Counted from the stretch's first letter, positions 24,956 to 31,817 are shown. The stretch: DNA of 38,631 nt from Candidatus Saccharimonadota bacterium (GCA_016196195.1 JACPYF010000027.1:1-38631), one strand, 5' to 3'. The notes: generated by a model from the sequence alone, not told the origin. Numbers and translations are program-made.

Positions 24956-25720
24956 CTATTTGCTGTCTACATCACGACGTAGATAGTCGTAGACAAAGAA
25001 TCCGATAGCAGAACCGATCAATGGTGCAATAACTTGTACCAAGACTGCGTACCATAGCGCGTCGCTACCTTTTAGGTTTGTGAAGGCCTGTAGGCCTACT
25101 GCGACAGCTGGGTTCAATATAGCTGTTGAGCCTGCAATGATCAGCCCAAGGAACAAACCACCACCTACAGTGTAGGCTGCAGCGAAACGTTCTTTGGTTT
25201 CACGTAGCGCACTTGCGACTGCAAAACCAAATACTGACATACCTAGGACGCTAGCCCAGAATGCATACCATTCTTTACCACTAGTTACTTGTGTTGCAGC
25301 AAACAATTCAGGTTTTTGAGCCTGGCCGGTTAACTGGTTAGCAACTGGGTTTTGGCCGCCTAGCAGTGCGTTCAGTGCTGCAAATGCTAGCATTGCACCT
25401 AGAACCTGGAAAATGATGTATCCAACTGCTCTTGCAGTAGGAATCTTTTTTGTTGCCCAGGCACCAAATGTGATAGCTGGGTTAACGTGTGCACCTGACA
25501 AGTTACCCACAGTTAGCACTATTGCGGTAAGAGCAAACAATATGAAAATTGGCTGACCTTGCGTAGAAATGACTATTGCTGCTAATAGGAATGTTCCGAT
25601 TAGTTCGCCGAATAGCGCGCCAATTGGTGCATTCATAATCATGTCTGAGCTTGATGAGCTAGCGTTTACACGTTTTGTTACAGTTGTTGTTTTCTTTGTA
25701 CTGGCTTTTTTAGTTGCCAT
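24956..25720 (-). CDS. Aquaporin / MIP-family channel
   Basis: This MIP channel moves water or small neutral solutes such as glycerol. Both pore motifs are present: SGAHVNPAITFG and STAILNPAVAVG, in six-helix context (GALFGELIGTFLLAAIVIS at the start of helix 1). I place the start at the ATG 25720 (MATKKASTKK), giving 254 aa, because the track's extension runs across the promoter. The Lys/Thr/Ser-rich N-terminal tail of about 25 residues is unusual. The MIP pore residues needed to separate water from glycerol transport were not resolved by eye. The gene stands alone with its own promoter and terminator. Confidence 0.95.
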   Translation of the reverse strand: MATKKASTKKTTTVTKRVNASSSSSDMIMNAPIGALFGELIGTFLLAAIVISTQGQPIFILFALTAIVLTVGNLSGAHVNPAITFGAWATKKIPTARAVGYIIFQVLGAMLAFAALNALLGGQNPVANQLTGQAQKPELFAATQVTSGKEWYAFWASVLGMSVFGFAVASALRETKERFAAAYTVGGGLFLGLIIAGSTAILNPAVAVGLQAFTNLKGSDALWYAVLVQVIAPLIGSAIGFFVYDYLRRDVDSK

Positions 25721-25759
25721 AATCCGGTAATCCCTCCGTTTATCTGCTTTATGGAGGTA

Positions 25760-25789
25760 ATTGTACATAAGTGTTGATTGGTTTGTCAA
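25760..25789 (-). promoter_or_regulatory. Promoter of the aquaporin gene
   Basis: TTGACA, an 18-bp spacer and TACAAT on the minus strand form a near-consensus promoter about 40 nt before the ATG at 25720. This shows that the longer track ORF is not the real start. Confidence 0.85.
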
Positions 25790-25790
25790 T

Positions 25791-25817
25791 CCGCCTCCGC
25801 CAGCTGGCGGATGGCGG
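25791..25817. repeat. GC-rich palindrome upstream of the aquaporin promoter
   Basis: The centre TCCGCCAGCTGGCGGA (25796-25811) is a perfect 16-bp palindrome, and flanking CCGCC/GGCGG extends it imperfectly. It abuts the aquaporin -35 box and stands out against AT-rich flanks. It could be an operator, or a copy of a dispersed palindromic repeat. Confidence 0.7.
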
Positions 25818-25871
25818 ATGTTTGCATAACACCTACAAATAGTTTATGATAATTGTAGAAAAGAGAGATTT

Positions 25872-26351
25872 ATGGACAGCGAACTATTACAACTAGATTC
25901 ACCTTTCGCTAACTTTACCAGGCGAACATTTATTGGCGTTGTACTGACGGCCATTGTTGCTGGTATTGTGACATTGGTCTTGACTATTGCAATCGACAAA
26001 GTCGTTTTGCAGCCCGTTATGTGTAGTGAGGCGGCAAGCTGCACGCAAAGCGCGAATGTTTCATTCCATATAGCCAGTATCATAGCGGCTATACTGGCTG
26101 TCGTCATGTTAGTACAGGCCTCGGTCTATAGACCGCTACTGGTTGGTCTTGCGGTAACTATCAGCTTGTGGAGTATATACGGTGCGTTCCTTAGCAAGGT
26201 CGCCTGGCCTATTCAGCTTTTGCTTTTGACTATCCTCAGTATCCTGGCTTACTTGGCCTTTACTTGGATTTTACGAACTTATAACCTGATCGTGGCACTA
26301 GTTGCAACGGCCTTGCTAGCAGCGCTTGCGCTACTAGTCACCAATCTTTAG
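25872..26351 (+). CDS. Multi-pass membrane protein of unknown function
   Basis: This 159-aa protein has four or five hydrophobic helices and short loops; two cysteines (CSEAASC) sit in the first extracellular loop. I do not recognise the family. A TATGAT -10 and an AAGAGAG ribosome-binding site precede the ATG. It is transcribed divergently from the aquaporin gene and its last 18 nt overlap the rmuC 3' end convergently. Confidence 0.75.
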   Translation: MDSELLQLDSPFANFTRRTFIGVVLTAIVAGIVTLVLTIAIDKVVLQPVMCSEAASCTQSANVSFHIASIIAAILAVVMLVQASVYRPLLVGLAVTISLWSIYGAFLSKVAWPIQLLLLTILSILAYLAFTWILRTYNLIVALVATALLAALALLVTNL

Positions 26352-27401
26352 TTTACCGCCGTCAGATTTGCCGGCTGATAGTTGTGATTTGCTGGATATC
26401 TGGTCAGCTACCTTGGTTAATGTTCTGTGACGAACACCCTCGACTTCATGAAAAGTTTTTTGCGCCGTATCTATCTGAGTACCTAGTCTTTGAACGTGAT
26501 CGCCAAACTTTACGTATTCATCTTGGAACTTTGAGACCAAACCAAAAATCTCTTGTAGATTCTTTTCGTATCCAAAGTTTTTGTAAGCCTGCATGACGAG
26601 TCGCAGTACCGCGGTAAACCCAAACGGACCAGCCAAGATAACTTTGCGCTGATTACAATATTCATTTATCTCTGGTAATTTCTCATAAATAAAACTAAAG
26701 ATCATTTCGTTAGGTATGAACATAACGACGAAATCAAGTGTGTTGTCCTGAGGATTTATATAATCTTTTGATGTGACCTCTTTGACCTTTGTCTTGATTG
26801 AGTCCGAGAACTTCTTTAGTATTTGCTTGCGCTCTTGTGGCGTTTTTGAATTTTGATAGGCAATTAGCTCGTCAAACGGGAACTTGGCGTCAACATTTAG
26901 TTTTGAGCCGTCAGGTAGTAGGATCGTGAAGTCCGGCCGGCCAGCGGCTGTTGTATTTTGTTTTACAAAATTTACCTTTTCAACGAAACCAGCTGCTAGC
27001 AGTAGATCTTCGGCGATCTGCTCCCCCCATTCCCCGCGAAGGCGGTTGTTCGATAATAGGTTCTTTAGCCCATCGGTTGAAACTTGCAGACCCTCAGTAA
27101 TCTTCGCAGTATTAACTAGTTGCTCACGAATCGCTGCGTTTTGTTCTTTCAAACCGCCGACTTCTCGGCGGCTGCTATCTAGTTGTTTTTCTAGATTTTT
27201 AGTTATTTCGGCCAGTAATTTCTGATTATCAGCCAATATACCCTTAACACCAGACTCGATCTCGTCTTTGCTGCCTTTTCGCTTGTCTTCGTTTGCTGTA
27301 GCCAGTTGCAATAGCATTTTTTGTCCTACAAAATATATCGCCGCAACAATGGCAATCACTGCAAAAACAATTAAACCTACGATGATGCCCAAGTTATCCA
27401 T
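26334..27401 (-). CDS. rmuC: RmuC-family protein
   Basis: RmuC proteins limit inversions at short inverted repeats and contain a restriction-endonuclease-like fold. The 355-aa product has an N-terminal membrane helix (LIVFAVIAIVAAIYFVG), a long coiled coil (about 35-110), the NNRLRGEWGEQIAEDLLLAAGF motif and the nuclease-like core GRPDFTILLPDGSKLNVDAKFPFDEL. DNA-recombination control is the family annotation; the biochemistry is not well defined. TACAAT lies 6 nt before the ATG. Confidence 0.92.
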   Translation of the reverse strand: MDNLGIIVGLIVFAVIAIVAAIYFVGQKMLLQLATANEDKRKGSKDEIESGVKGILADNQKLLAEITKNLEKQLDSSRREVGGLKEQNAAIREQLVNTAKITEGLQVSTDGLKNLLSNNRLRGEWGEQIAEDLLLAAGFVEKVNFVKQNTTAAGRPDFTILLPDGSKLNVDAKFPFDELIAYQNSKTPQERKQILKKFSDSIKTKVKEVTSKDYINPQDNTLDFVVMFIPNEMIFSFIYEKLPEINEYCNQRKVILAGPFGFTAVLRLVMQAYKNFGYEKNLQEIFGLVSKFQDEYVKFGDHVQRLGTQIDTAQKTFHEVEGVRHRTLTKVADQISSKSQLSAGKSDGGKLKIGD

Positions 27402-27407
27402 ATCTCT

Positions 27408-27413
27408 ATTGTA
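27408..27413 (-). promoter_or_regulatory. -10 box TACAAT 6 nt upstream of rmuC (leaderless type)
   Basis: TTACAAT is followed by AGAGAT and the ATG on the minus strand. The spacing equals that of uvrB; no clear -35 is visible. Confidence 0.5.
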
Positions 27414-27425
27414 ACAAAGTCAAAG

Positions 27426-27905
27426 CTACGTTTTGGCTGTTTTAGTTTTGGTTTTCGTGAGGTACCAAAGTGCTCCAAACGTCGCAAATATAAATCCACC
27501 TGCAACGTCTACGGGTGTATGGACAAGCGCCAGCACTCGGCCAAGCGCAACTATAGCTACTAGAATGAATAGCAAAATAGCAATGTTCTTTTGCTTGGTC
27601 TCGAACCAAACTGCGTAGGCAATTGCAGATGTAAATAACACGTGATCAGAGGGAAAGCCTGCATTGTCCAAATAAGCCGCCTTGGCTGCAACACCCATCT
27701 CGACGAACGGTCGAGCTGCATCGGGCTGCCAAAAACTGGCGACCAATTTAGCTGCCAAGACAGCAGTTAGGCCCGCCATAATTATCCGTGCGTACGCCCG
27801 CTGACGGTTGGAGCCCTTGGGTAGTTTAAATACCAGCACATAGGCGCCTATAGCTGCAATGATCGGCACCAGGCCATCAGCTATAAAGCGAATCATAATA
27901 TCCAT
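27426..27905 (-). CDS. PAP2-family membrane phosphatase
   Basis: The 159-aa protein has about five membrane helices and the acid-phosphatase motifs: K...ARPF in motif 1, GFPSDHVLF (PSGH type, with Asp for Gly) and GRVLALVHTPVDVAGG (Rx5Hx3D). Such proteins remove phosphate from lipid diphosphates, for example undecaprenyl diphosphate in cell-wall precursor recycling. The substrate is inferred only. TAAAAT ends 8 nt before the ATG. The gene lies next to rmuC without overlap. Confidence 0.88.
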   Translation of the reverse strand: MDIMIRFIADGLVPIIAAIGAYVLVFKLPKGSNRQRAYARIIMAGLTAVLAAKLVASFWQPDAARPFVEMGVAAKAAYLDNAGFPSDHVLFTSAIAYAVWFETKQKNIAILLFILVAIVALGRVLALVHTPVDVAGGFIFATFGALWYLTKTKTKTAKT

Positions 27906-27925
27906 GTACTATTATTTTATGTCTT

Positions 27926-28294
27926 TTAGTTCATTCGCGCTAGCCTAGAATCTATAACTTTCTGGATTTTTTCATCTGACCAACCGCGATTTTTTAGCTC
28001 GTCTTTGATCTTGCCAGCCATTGCTGTGCGAAAATCCTCGCGAGTTTTAAAACCGTGCTTTTTGAGCACTTGGTCAAAATCTGATGTTTTCAACTCTTCT
28101 CGCAGTTGATCAGTCGAAATACCTAGTATACTGGCGTGCAGCTCAAGTTTTCGGTCGTGTCGGCGGGTTACCCGCTCTATCCTAGATTCACTACGCGACC
28201 CCGAACCGCTGGTTGCCGAGGCAAAGCTACTATTACCTATGGTCAAAACCGTCACGATCAGCAAGCTGACTAGTGTTTTGGTTGCTATTTTCAT
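27926..28294 (-). CDS. Small secreted helical protein of unknown function
   Basis: The 122-aa protein has a clear signal peptide (MKIATKTLVSLLIVTVLTIG, probable cleavage after SFASA). A charged helical mature part follows, containing the LGISTDQLREELKTSDFDQVLKKHGF and GWSDEKIQKVIDSRL stretches. The pattern resembles small secreted proteins with a repeated short-helix motif, but I cannot assign a family. GAGGAG precedes the ATG, and a TATAAT box lies 41 nt upstream within a structured region. Confidence 0.75.
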   Translation of the reverse strand: MKIATKTLVSLLIVTVLTIGNSSFASATSGSGSRSESRIERVTRRHDRKLELHASILGISTDQLREELKTSDFDQVLKKHGFKTREDFRTAMAGKIKDELKNRGWSDEKIQKVIDSRLARMN

Positions 28295-28335
28295 ACGTAC
28301 TCCTCTCTTAATTAAATAAGACTGGTGTACATTTA

Positions 28336-28371
28336 ATTATATAGGTGCAAGCTTAAAGAAAGCTTGTGCAC
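28336..28371 (-). promoter_or_regulatory. TATAAT promoter with overlapping inverted repeat
   Basis: The -10 TATAAT occupies 28336-28341 (minus). A GTGC-AAGCTT-AAAGA-AAGCTT-GTGCAC dyad at 28345-28371 covers where the -35 would be. It could be an operator for the secreted-protein gene. It could also be a 3' hairpin of the Pro-rich gene, although no U-tract follows. Confidence 0.5.
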
Positions 28372-28389
28372 TTTGCAAAAAATAGTGTT

Positions 28390-28929
28390 CTATAGAGGGT
28401 TGGTGGAGCTTGGTGGAGCTTGGTCGTCAACCGGTTCGGCTGGTGAATCCTCGACAGGTGCGACTGGGTTAACCATCGGGTCAACTGGCGGTTGAGGTAT
28501 TTCTTCTGCTGGAGCGGCTGGCGGTACGTCTGGCGTAACTGGCAGCGGTGGCAAAGAATTAATAGCTTCATCTACTTTGTTAAAGTCGTCTTGTGGGATT
28601 TGGTCAGCTGAGGCTGAATCAGTTATAGGCTCTGGGGTGTCGGACGTTGCGGGTGGTGTAGATACCTCGTTATTAATAGGTGGCAGTGGTGCGATGTCTT
28701 CGATTGGAGCTGGTGTGTCAACGCTAGGGGCAGGATCAGGTGCGGGCGAGTCCATAGCGGGTGAGCTAGAAAAACTAGATACCGGCGCTGGATCGCTAGC
28801 TGGCGGCACATTTGAGCTTGTGCCCGGCTGCACTATTGGAGCTGGCGTGTCTGACTTTTTGCCACCAAAAAGTTTCGCCCAAAAGCTTTGTTTTTGTTCT
28901 GGTTGGGGTGTTTGTGATGATGAATCCAT
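28390..28929 (-). CDS. Proline-rich low-complexity protein
   Basis: The 179-aa protein starts MDSSSQTPQPEQKQSFWAKLFGGKK and then consists almost wholly of Pro, Ala, Asp, Ser and Val repeats (PAPDPAPS-like). It is acidic and likely disordered. No signal peptide or anchor is seen. The WAKLFGG segment might be a short amphipathic membrane-binding helix. It could be a scaffold or a spacer. Base composition shows C-rich Pro codons, unlike the AT-rich flanks. Function is unknown, and the ATG lacks a good ribosome-binding site. Confidence 0.65.
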   Translation of the reverse strand: MDSSSQTPQPEQKQSFWAKLFGGKKSDTPAPIVQPGTSSNVPPASDPAPVSSFSSSPAMDSPAPDPAPSVDTPAPIEDIAPLPPINNEVSTPPATSDTPEPITDSASADQIPQDDFNKVDEAINSLPPLPVTPDVPPAAPAEEIPQPPVDPMVNPVAPVEDSPAEPVDDQAPPSSTNPL

Positions 28930-29021
28930 AATATTAACAAGATATCAGATATGAAACAAAAGCACAAGCTTTTAACATAATAGTTACCGAACAGCTATAA
29001 AAAGTATAGTAAAATATAAAT

Positions 29022-29321
29022 ATGCACGTAGAGAGCCGAAAAAATAGCATATCGATCGCTTCTGAGATCATCGGGCACAAGTGGACAGCCGAAATATTGT
29101 ATGCGCTGAGCCTTAGTCCGCAACGTTTCTGCCAGATACAACGCTCTGCAGGCGGCGTTAATCCTCGCACATTATCGGCACGTTTGGACGACCTAGAAAA
29201 GGAAAAGATTATTTCTCGTCAGCCCATGCAGGACTGCGCTGGTGATCAATACCAGCTAGAGAAAAAAGGCCTGGACCTACTGCCCGCCATAAGAGCTATG
29301 ACCGATTGGGGTAAAAAGTAA
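29022..29321 (+). CDS. HxlR-family winged-helix transcriptional regulator
   Basis: The 99-aa product matches the HxlR/MarR-like winged helix: IIGHKWTAEILYALSLSPQRFCQIQRS, the recognition region VNPRTLSARLDDLEKEKIISRQ, and a C-terminal RAMTDWGKK matching the family's WG end. Many HxlR proteins sense thiols or aldehydes and control neighbouring genes. A single Cys in the wing (QDCAGD) and one in the HTH are candidate sensors. It ends one base before the convergent CysH-like gene. TAAAAT 6 nt before the ATG suggests a leaderless mRNA. Confidence 0.9.
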   Translation: MHVESRKNSISIASEIIGHKWTAEILYALSLSPQRFCQIQRSAGGVNPRTLSARLDDLEKEKIISRQPMQDCAGDQYQLEKKGLDLLPAIRAMTDWGKK

Positions 29322-29322
29322 T

Positions 29323-29952
29323 CTAGCTAAACCTTGTTAGATGTATTCCACACTCCATCTTTTGATCTGGACCTTTTGTTGGATCTGAATAATTCATATT
29401 TTTTGGATAACCAGAAAGTTTAAAAAAATCATCAACTTCTTGTGCTGTGACATCTAACACGGGGTTTATGGCCAAAAATGAACCTCGGCGCTCTATATAT
29501 GACATTGCCTCTCTTTCAACCGTTTGGTCGCGCATTACGCCGAATAGTACTGCCTCTGGCTGATAACGATCAACCACTTCCCTTTGAAATAATTCGACTT
29601 TCCTAGCACGCAAAGCTTCCGCATCATGCACCACCTGGATATGATCACCGTGAACAGCTAAATTCAGATCAAAAACACCTTCATACCATTTGGCTAGCGT
29701 CTTTGTTTTATCGGTTTCGTGGCCCATGCGTACTGTGACCACCTGAATACCAGGGTCAACTTCACTGATAAATTTTAGCATCAGCGGTGAAGTTAGTCCG
29801 AAAGCCGTCGTAGCGATCAAGCCATCGCCAAACCTCTGCCTAGCCCAAGCTATCCTTTCTATTGGATCCATCTGCTCCAGCTCGATATTGAACTGATCTA
29901 AATCATAATCCGTAAACTCGATCTCTGGTTTTGGTAGTGTTTCTGTTGACAT
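29323..29952 (-). CDS. CysH-like phosphoadenylylsulfate (PAPS) reductase family protein
   Basis: The 209-aa protein belongs to the PAPS reductase/adenine-nucleotide alpha-hydrolase family. It has an altered P-loop (TTAFGLTSPLMLKF), the middle region LFGVMRDQTVEREAMSYIERRGSFLAINPVLDVTAQEVDDFF and a terminal ECGIHL, which carries the catalytic Cys of CysH enzymes. The Cys pairs that bind 4Fe-4S in APS reductases are absent, so an iron-sulfur-free enzyme using thioredoxin or glutaredoxin is indicated. Upstream lies a SAM-I riboswitch, which fits sulfur assimilation or cysteine/methionine supply. No sat, cysC or sulfite reductase gene is in the window. Confidence 0.82.
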   Translation of the reverse strand: MSTETLPKPEIEFTDYDLDQFNIELEQMDPIERIAWARQRFGDGLIATTAFGLTSPLMLKFISEVDPGIQVVTVRMGHETDKTKTLAKWYEGVFDLNLAVHGDHIQVVHDAEALRARKVELFQREVVDRYQPEAVLFGVMRDQTVEREAMSYIERRGSFLAINPVLDVTAQEVDDFFKLSGYPKNMNYSDPTKGPDQKMECGIHLTRFS

Positions 29953-29958
29953 GAAAAT

Positions 29959-29987
29959 ATCCTTTCTCCAACAATCGGAAAAAGGAT
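29959..29987 (-). promoter_or_regulatory. SD-sequestering hairpin, expression platform of the SAM riboswitch
   Basis: On the minus strand ATCCTTTTTCC and GGAGAAAGGAT form an 11-bp stem (one G-U pair) with a 7-nt loop. The 3' arm contains the cysH ribosome-binding site, 7-8 nt before the ATG. No U-tract follows, so control is probably at translation. GGAAAAG at the 3' side of the aptamer can pair with CTTTTTCC and free the SD. Confidence 0.8.
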
Positions 29988-30004
29988 CCTGAGGCGACTC
30001 ATAA

Positions 30005-30100
30005 AATATCTTTTCCGAAAATCGGAACTAGATTTAGCACCCAACTAAAAGGGTTGCTGGCAGGTCACAGGGCTAGGTCCCTCGCTGCGCTCTTGATATT
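30005..30100 (-). ncRNA. SAM-I (S-box) riboswitch aptamer upstream of the cysH-like gene
   Basis: The minus-strand sequence holds the S-box core: AATATCAAGAG at the 5' side, then GAGGGA, GCCC, TGA, GCAACC, GGTGCTAAAT and a closing GATATT. P1 pairs AATATC with GATATT, P2 pairs GCAG with CTGC plus AGGG with CCCT, and P3 pairs GCAACCC with GGGTGC. P4 is TTCCGA-TTT-TCGGAA. The P2 loop CUAG can pair with CUAG in J3/4, the known pseudoknot. Together these match SAM-I rather than other SAM classes. It should lower CysH-like synthesis when SAM is abundant. Confidence 0.92.
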
Positions 30101-30104
30101 AAAT

Positions 30105-30128
30105 TGTTAATGTATATTTATATTAACA
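30105..30128. promoter_or_regulatory. Inverted repeat over the riboswitch promoter region
   Basis: TGTTAAT and ATTAACA are perfect 7-bp arms separated by 10 AT-only-but-one bases. The centre contains TATA-like sequence (minus strand TATAAA), so this may be both the riboswitch promoter and an operator. No consensus -35 is visible. Confidence 0.45.
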
Positions 30129-30155
30129 TATTAGCTGAGTATGTTAGTAGCTACC

Positions 30156-30202
30156 GTTTATGTAAATTTGCTTACTGCGTATCTGTTAAAACTTACATAA
30201 AC
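30156..30202. repeat. 10-bp inverted repeat upstream of the 30211 gene
   Basis: GTTTATGTAA (30156-30165) and TTACATAAAC (30193-30202) are perfect reverse complements, 27 nt apart, ending 8 nt before the ATG at 30211. They could be paired operator half-sites or a 5' hairpin. Confidence 0.6.
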
Positions 30203-30210
30203 TGAGAAAT

Positions 30211-30789
30211 ATGAGTGATGGAGAAAAACCACCCACTGATATTGAAGAGTTTAAAAGGGCAAAAGAAGATGCCGAGCTTGAAATGGAGCCACCGTATGTA
30301 GAGCTATTCGACATATTAATAGAAGATGCACTGTTCTATGACACACAAATCAAAGAGAAATATGCACAAACTAAACCAGAGTTCGACCTTGACTTTGGCA
30401 AAAGAGAAAAAGGCATATACTACATTCTAGTTAGACTGCAACATGATGGTGAGCTTTCGGGTAATTTAAATTGGGTGAACCCCGCCTTAGCCAAAACAGA
30501 GCTCTACTACTTTATTACAAATGCAGGCGAGCTTGTGAGGGAGATCTCTTTATCTACCCATGAAGGAGACAGTCCAAAGAATAAAATGTCGGTAACTACA
30601 GATTTAGGTAAAGAATTAGGTGAAGAATTTGCCAATTATTTATTTTCTGAACCTTGGTCTAATAAAGAAAAAATATTGAAGTTTTGCCAGCTAAGTGACG
30701 ACGAAAAACAGCAGATAGATGAAATTTACAAGCAATTCAAACTCCACCACATAGGCAAAACAGCCATCGATGACTCAGAATTAGACTAG
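30211..30789 (+). CDS. Acidic soluble protein of unknown function
   Basis: This 192-aa protein is not recognised. It is strongly acidic (MSDGEKPPTDIEEFKRAKEDAELEMEPPYVELF), with no signal peptide or membrane segment. Its middle part, GIYYILVRLQHDGELSGNLNWVNP, looks like alternating strands, and the C-terminus is helical. No clear ribosome-binding site precedes the ATG. It is the first of three AT-rich plus-strand genes of unknown role between the riboswitch and the tRNA-Gln region, in sharp contrast to the operons of the rest of the window. Confidence 0.75.
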   Translation: MSDGEKPPTDIEEFKRAKEDAELEMEPPYVELFDILIEDALFYDTQIKEKYAQTKPEFDLDFGKREKGIYYILVRLQHDGELSGNLNWVNPALAKTELYYFITNAGELVREISLSTHEGDSPKNKMSVTTDLGKELGEEFANYLFSEPWSNKEKILKFCQLSDDEKQQIDEIYKQFKLHHIGKTAIDDSELD

Positions 30790-30861
30790 AGTTTTTAGGC
30801 TTTTTCTGACAAAATAGAACATAGTACATCGGGTGGCAACAAGTCAGGAGGAACAATCACA

Positions 30862-31572
30862 ATGAAAGACCCCGAAATCTCAACAAGAATAACCGAGTTA
30901 AAGAATGGGTTTCAGCAAGAAACTGATAAAAAGTTAGCTGAATTTGATAAACATGGCGAGCGCCTAGCAAGGCTAGAGGAAGACTTTGGCTTTGACCTAG
31001 ACATTGCAACAGATATTTACGGCGACAAGCTGTTGGACCCGCTAGATACCGAGAATGTTTTGGAAAAATGGGAGCAGCTACTAGCTAAAATAGCCAAGAA
31101 TCCGGGCGGCGATTTGCTCCTAGTTCGACAGGTAGAGGTATCAACTGGCGTTTACAGCGTTGCTCATAGCTCGAGTATAAAATATAGCGAAAAAGCAGTC
31201 GAAGTAGCCATAGTCAAGAATATACAGCCTGAAAATATAGTCTACGTACCTGCCGACCCTGAAAATAACATACCGGCGCACATAGCTGTATTAGGTGATG
31301 TCTCGGTTAGCTATCCAGCCAGGGAGCCAGGATACTCGAGAGGCCTGATAGAACCACCCGGTTCTCAAAACGGCATAATGTTAGCAGAGCAAACAGAAGG
31401 CATCAGGCTGTTGGATGGTAGCAGCGGCTTAGCATCCTATGATGTCTCATTTATCTACGATCCGACCTCAAAAGAAGCGTACGACTTGATCAATTCCAAG
31501 ATAGAAGACGCATTGCAATTCCCTATTCATATTATCGAACAAATACACGAAAGAAACGAAACAAAATCGTAA
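30862..31572 (+). CDS. Soluble protein of unknown function with N-terminal coiled coil
   Basis: The 236-aa product is not recognised. The first 60 residues (ELKNGFQQETDKKLAEFDKHGERLARLEEDFG) look like a coiled coil. The rest, with VEVSTGVYSVAHSSS, VYVPADPENNIPAHIAVLGDVSVSYP and ASYDVSFIYDPTSKEAYDL, looks beta-rich. It has a good AGGAGGA ribosome-binding site. It follows the 30211 gene by 72 nt and precedes tRNA-Gln. No enzymatic motif is visible. Confidence 0.75.
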   Translation: MKDPEISTRITELKNGFQQETDKKLAEFDKHGERLARLEEDFGFDLDIATDIYGDKLLDPLDTENVLEKWEQLLAKIAKNPGGDLLLVRQVEVSTGVYSVAHSSSIKYSEKAVEVAIVKNIQPENIVYVPADPENNIPAHIAVLGDVSVSYPAREPGYSRGLIEPPGSQNGIMLAEQTEGIRLLDGSSGLASYDVSFIYDPTSKEAYDLINSKIEDALQFPIHIIEQIHERNETKS

Positions 31573-31662
31573 TAGAAATTTTAACGGTGTAACAGAGCTA
31601 GTTTCTTGATATACTGTTTCATGAAGCTGGAGATTAGTTTTAATATATTTGTCTTGGCCCGA

Positions 31663-31736
31663 TAGGGTGTGGCCAAGCGGTAAGGCAACGGGTTCTGGTC
31701 CCGTGATCGGGGGTTCGAATCCCTCCACCCTAGCCA
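31663..31736 (+). tRNA. tRNA-Gln (anticodon CTG), CCA encoded
   Basis: The 74-nt cloverleaf is complete. The acceptor TAGGGTG pairs with CACCCTA, the D-stem is GCC/GGC, and the anticodon stem ACGGG/CCCGT encloses loop TTCTGGT with anticodon CTG at 31695-31697. A 4-nt variable loop, T-arm GGGGG-TTCGAAT-CCCTC, discriminator G and encoded CCA follow. The first pair is U1-A72, the weak pair recognised by GatCAB in bacterial tRNA-Gln, which fits the gatCAB operon in this window. Confidence 0.97.
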
Positions 31737-31750
31737 AGACAAGCACATTG

Positions 31751-31768
31751 ATCCCTCATCCCCAGCCA
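31751..31768 (+). repeat. tRNA-Gln-like 3' end, direct repeat copy 1 (candidate att site)
   Basis: ATCCCTCATCCCCAGCCA lies 14 nt after tRNA-Gln and is identical to 32642-32659. It matches the last 18 nt of tRNA-Gln (T-stem, acceptor, discriminator, CCA) at 15 of 18 positions. Confidence 0.8.
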
Positions 31769-31817
31769 GAGGCTACATATAGATCCAGACCCACGGGCCT
31801 CTACAAAATTCAACAAA

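Noticed and set aside
25721-25789. N-terminal extension of aquaporin in the ORF track
   Set aside because: The region holds TTGACA-18-TACAAT, so it is promoter and leader rather than coding.
29959-29987. Hairpin before cysH read as a transcription terminator
   Set aside because: No U-tract follows the stem and the 3' arm is the ribosome-binding site, so SD sequestration explains it better.
31468-31746. Minus-strand 92-aa ORF reading LARVEGFEPPITGPEPVALPLGHT
   Set aside because: This is the translation of the reverse complement of tRNA-Gln, a well-known false ORF; it also overlaps the 30862 gene.
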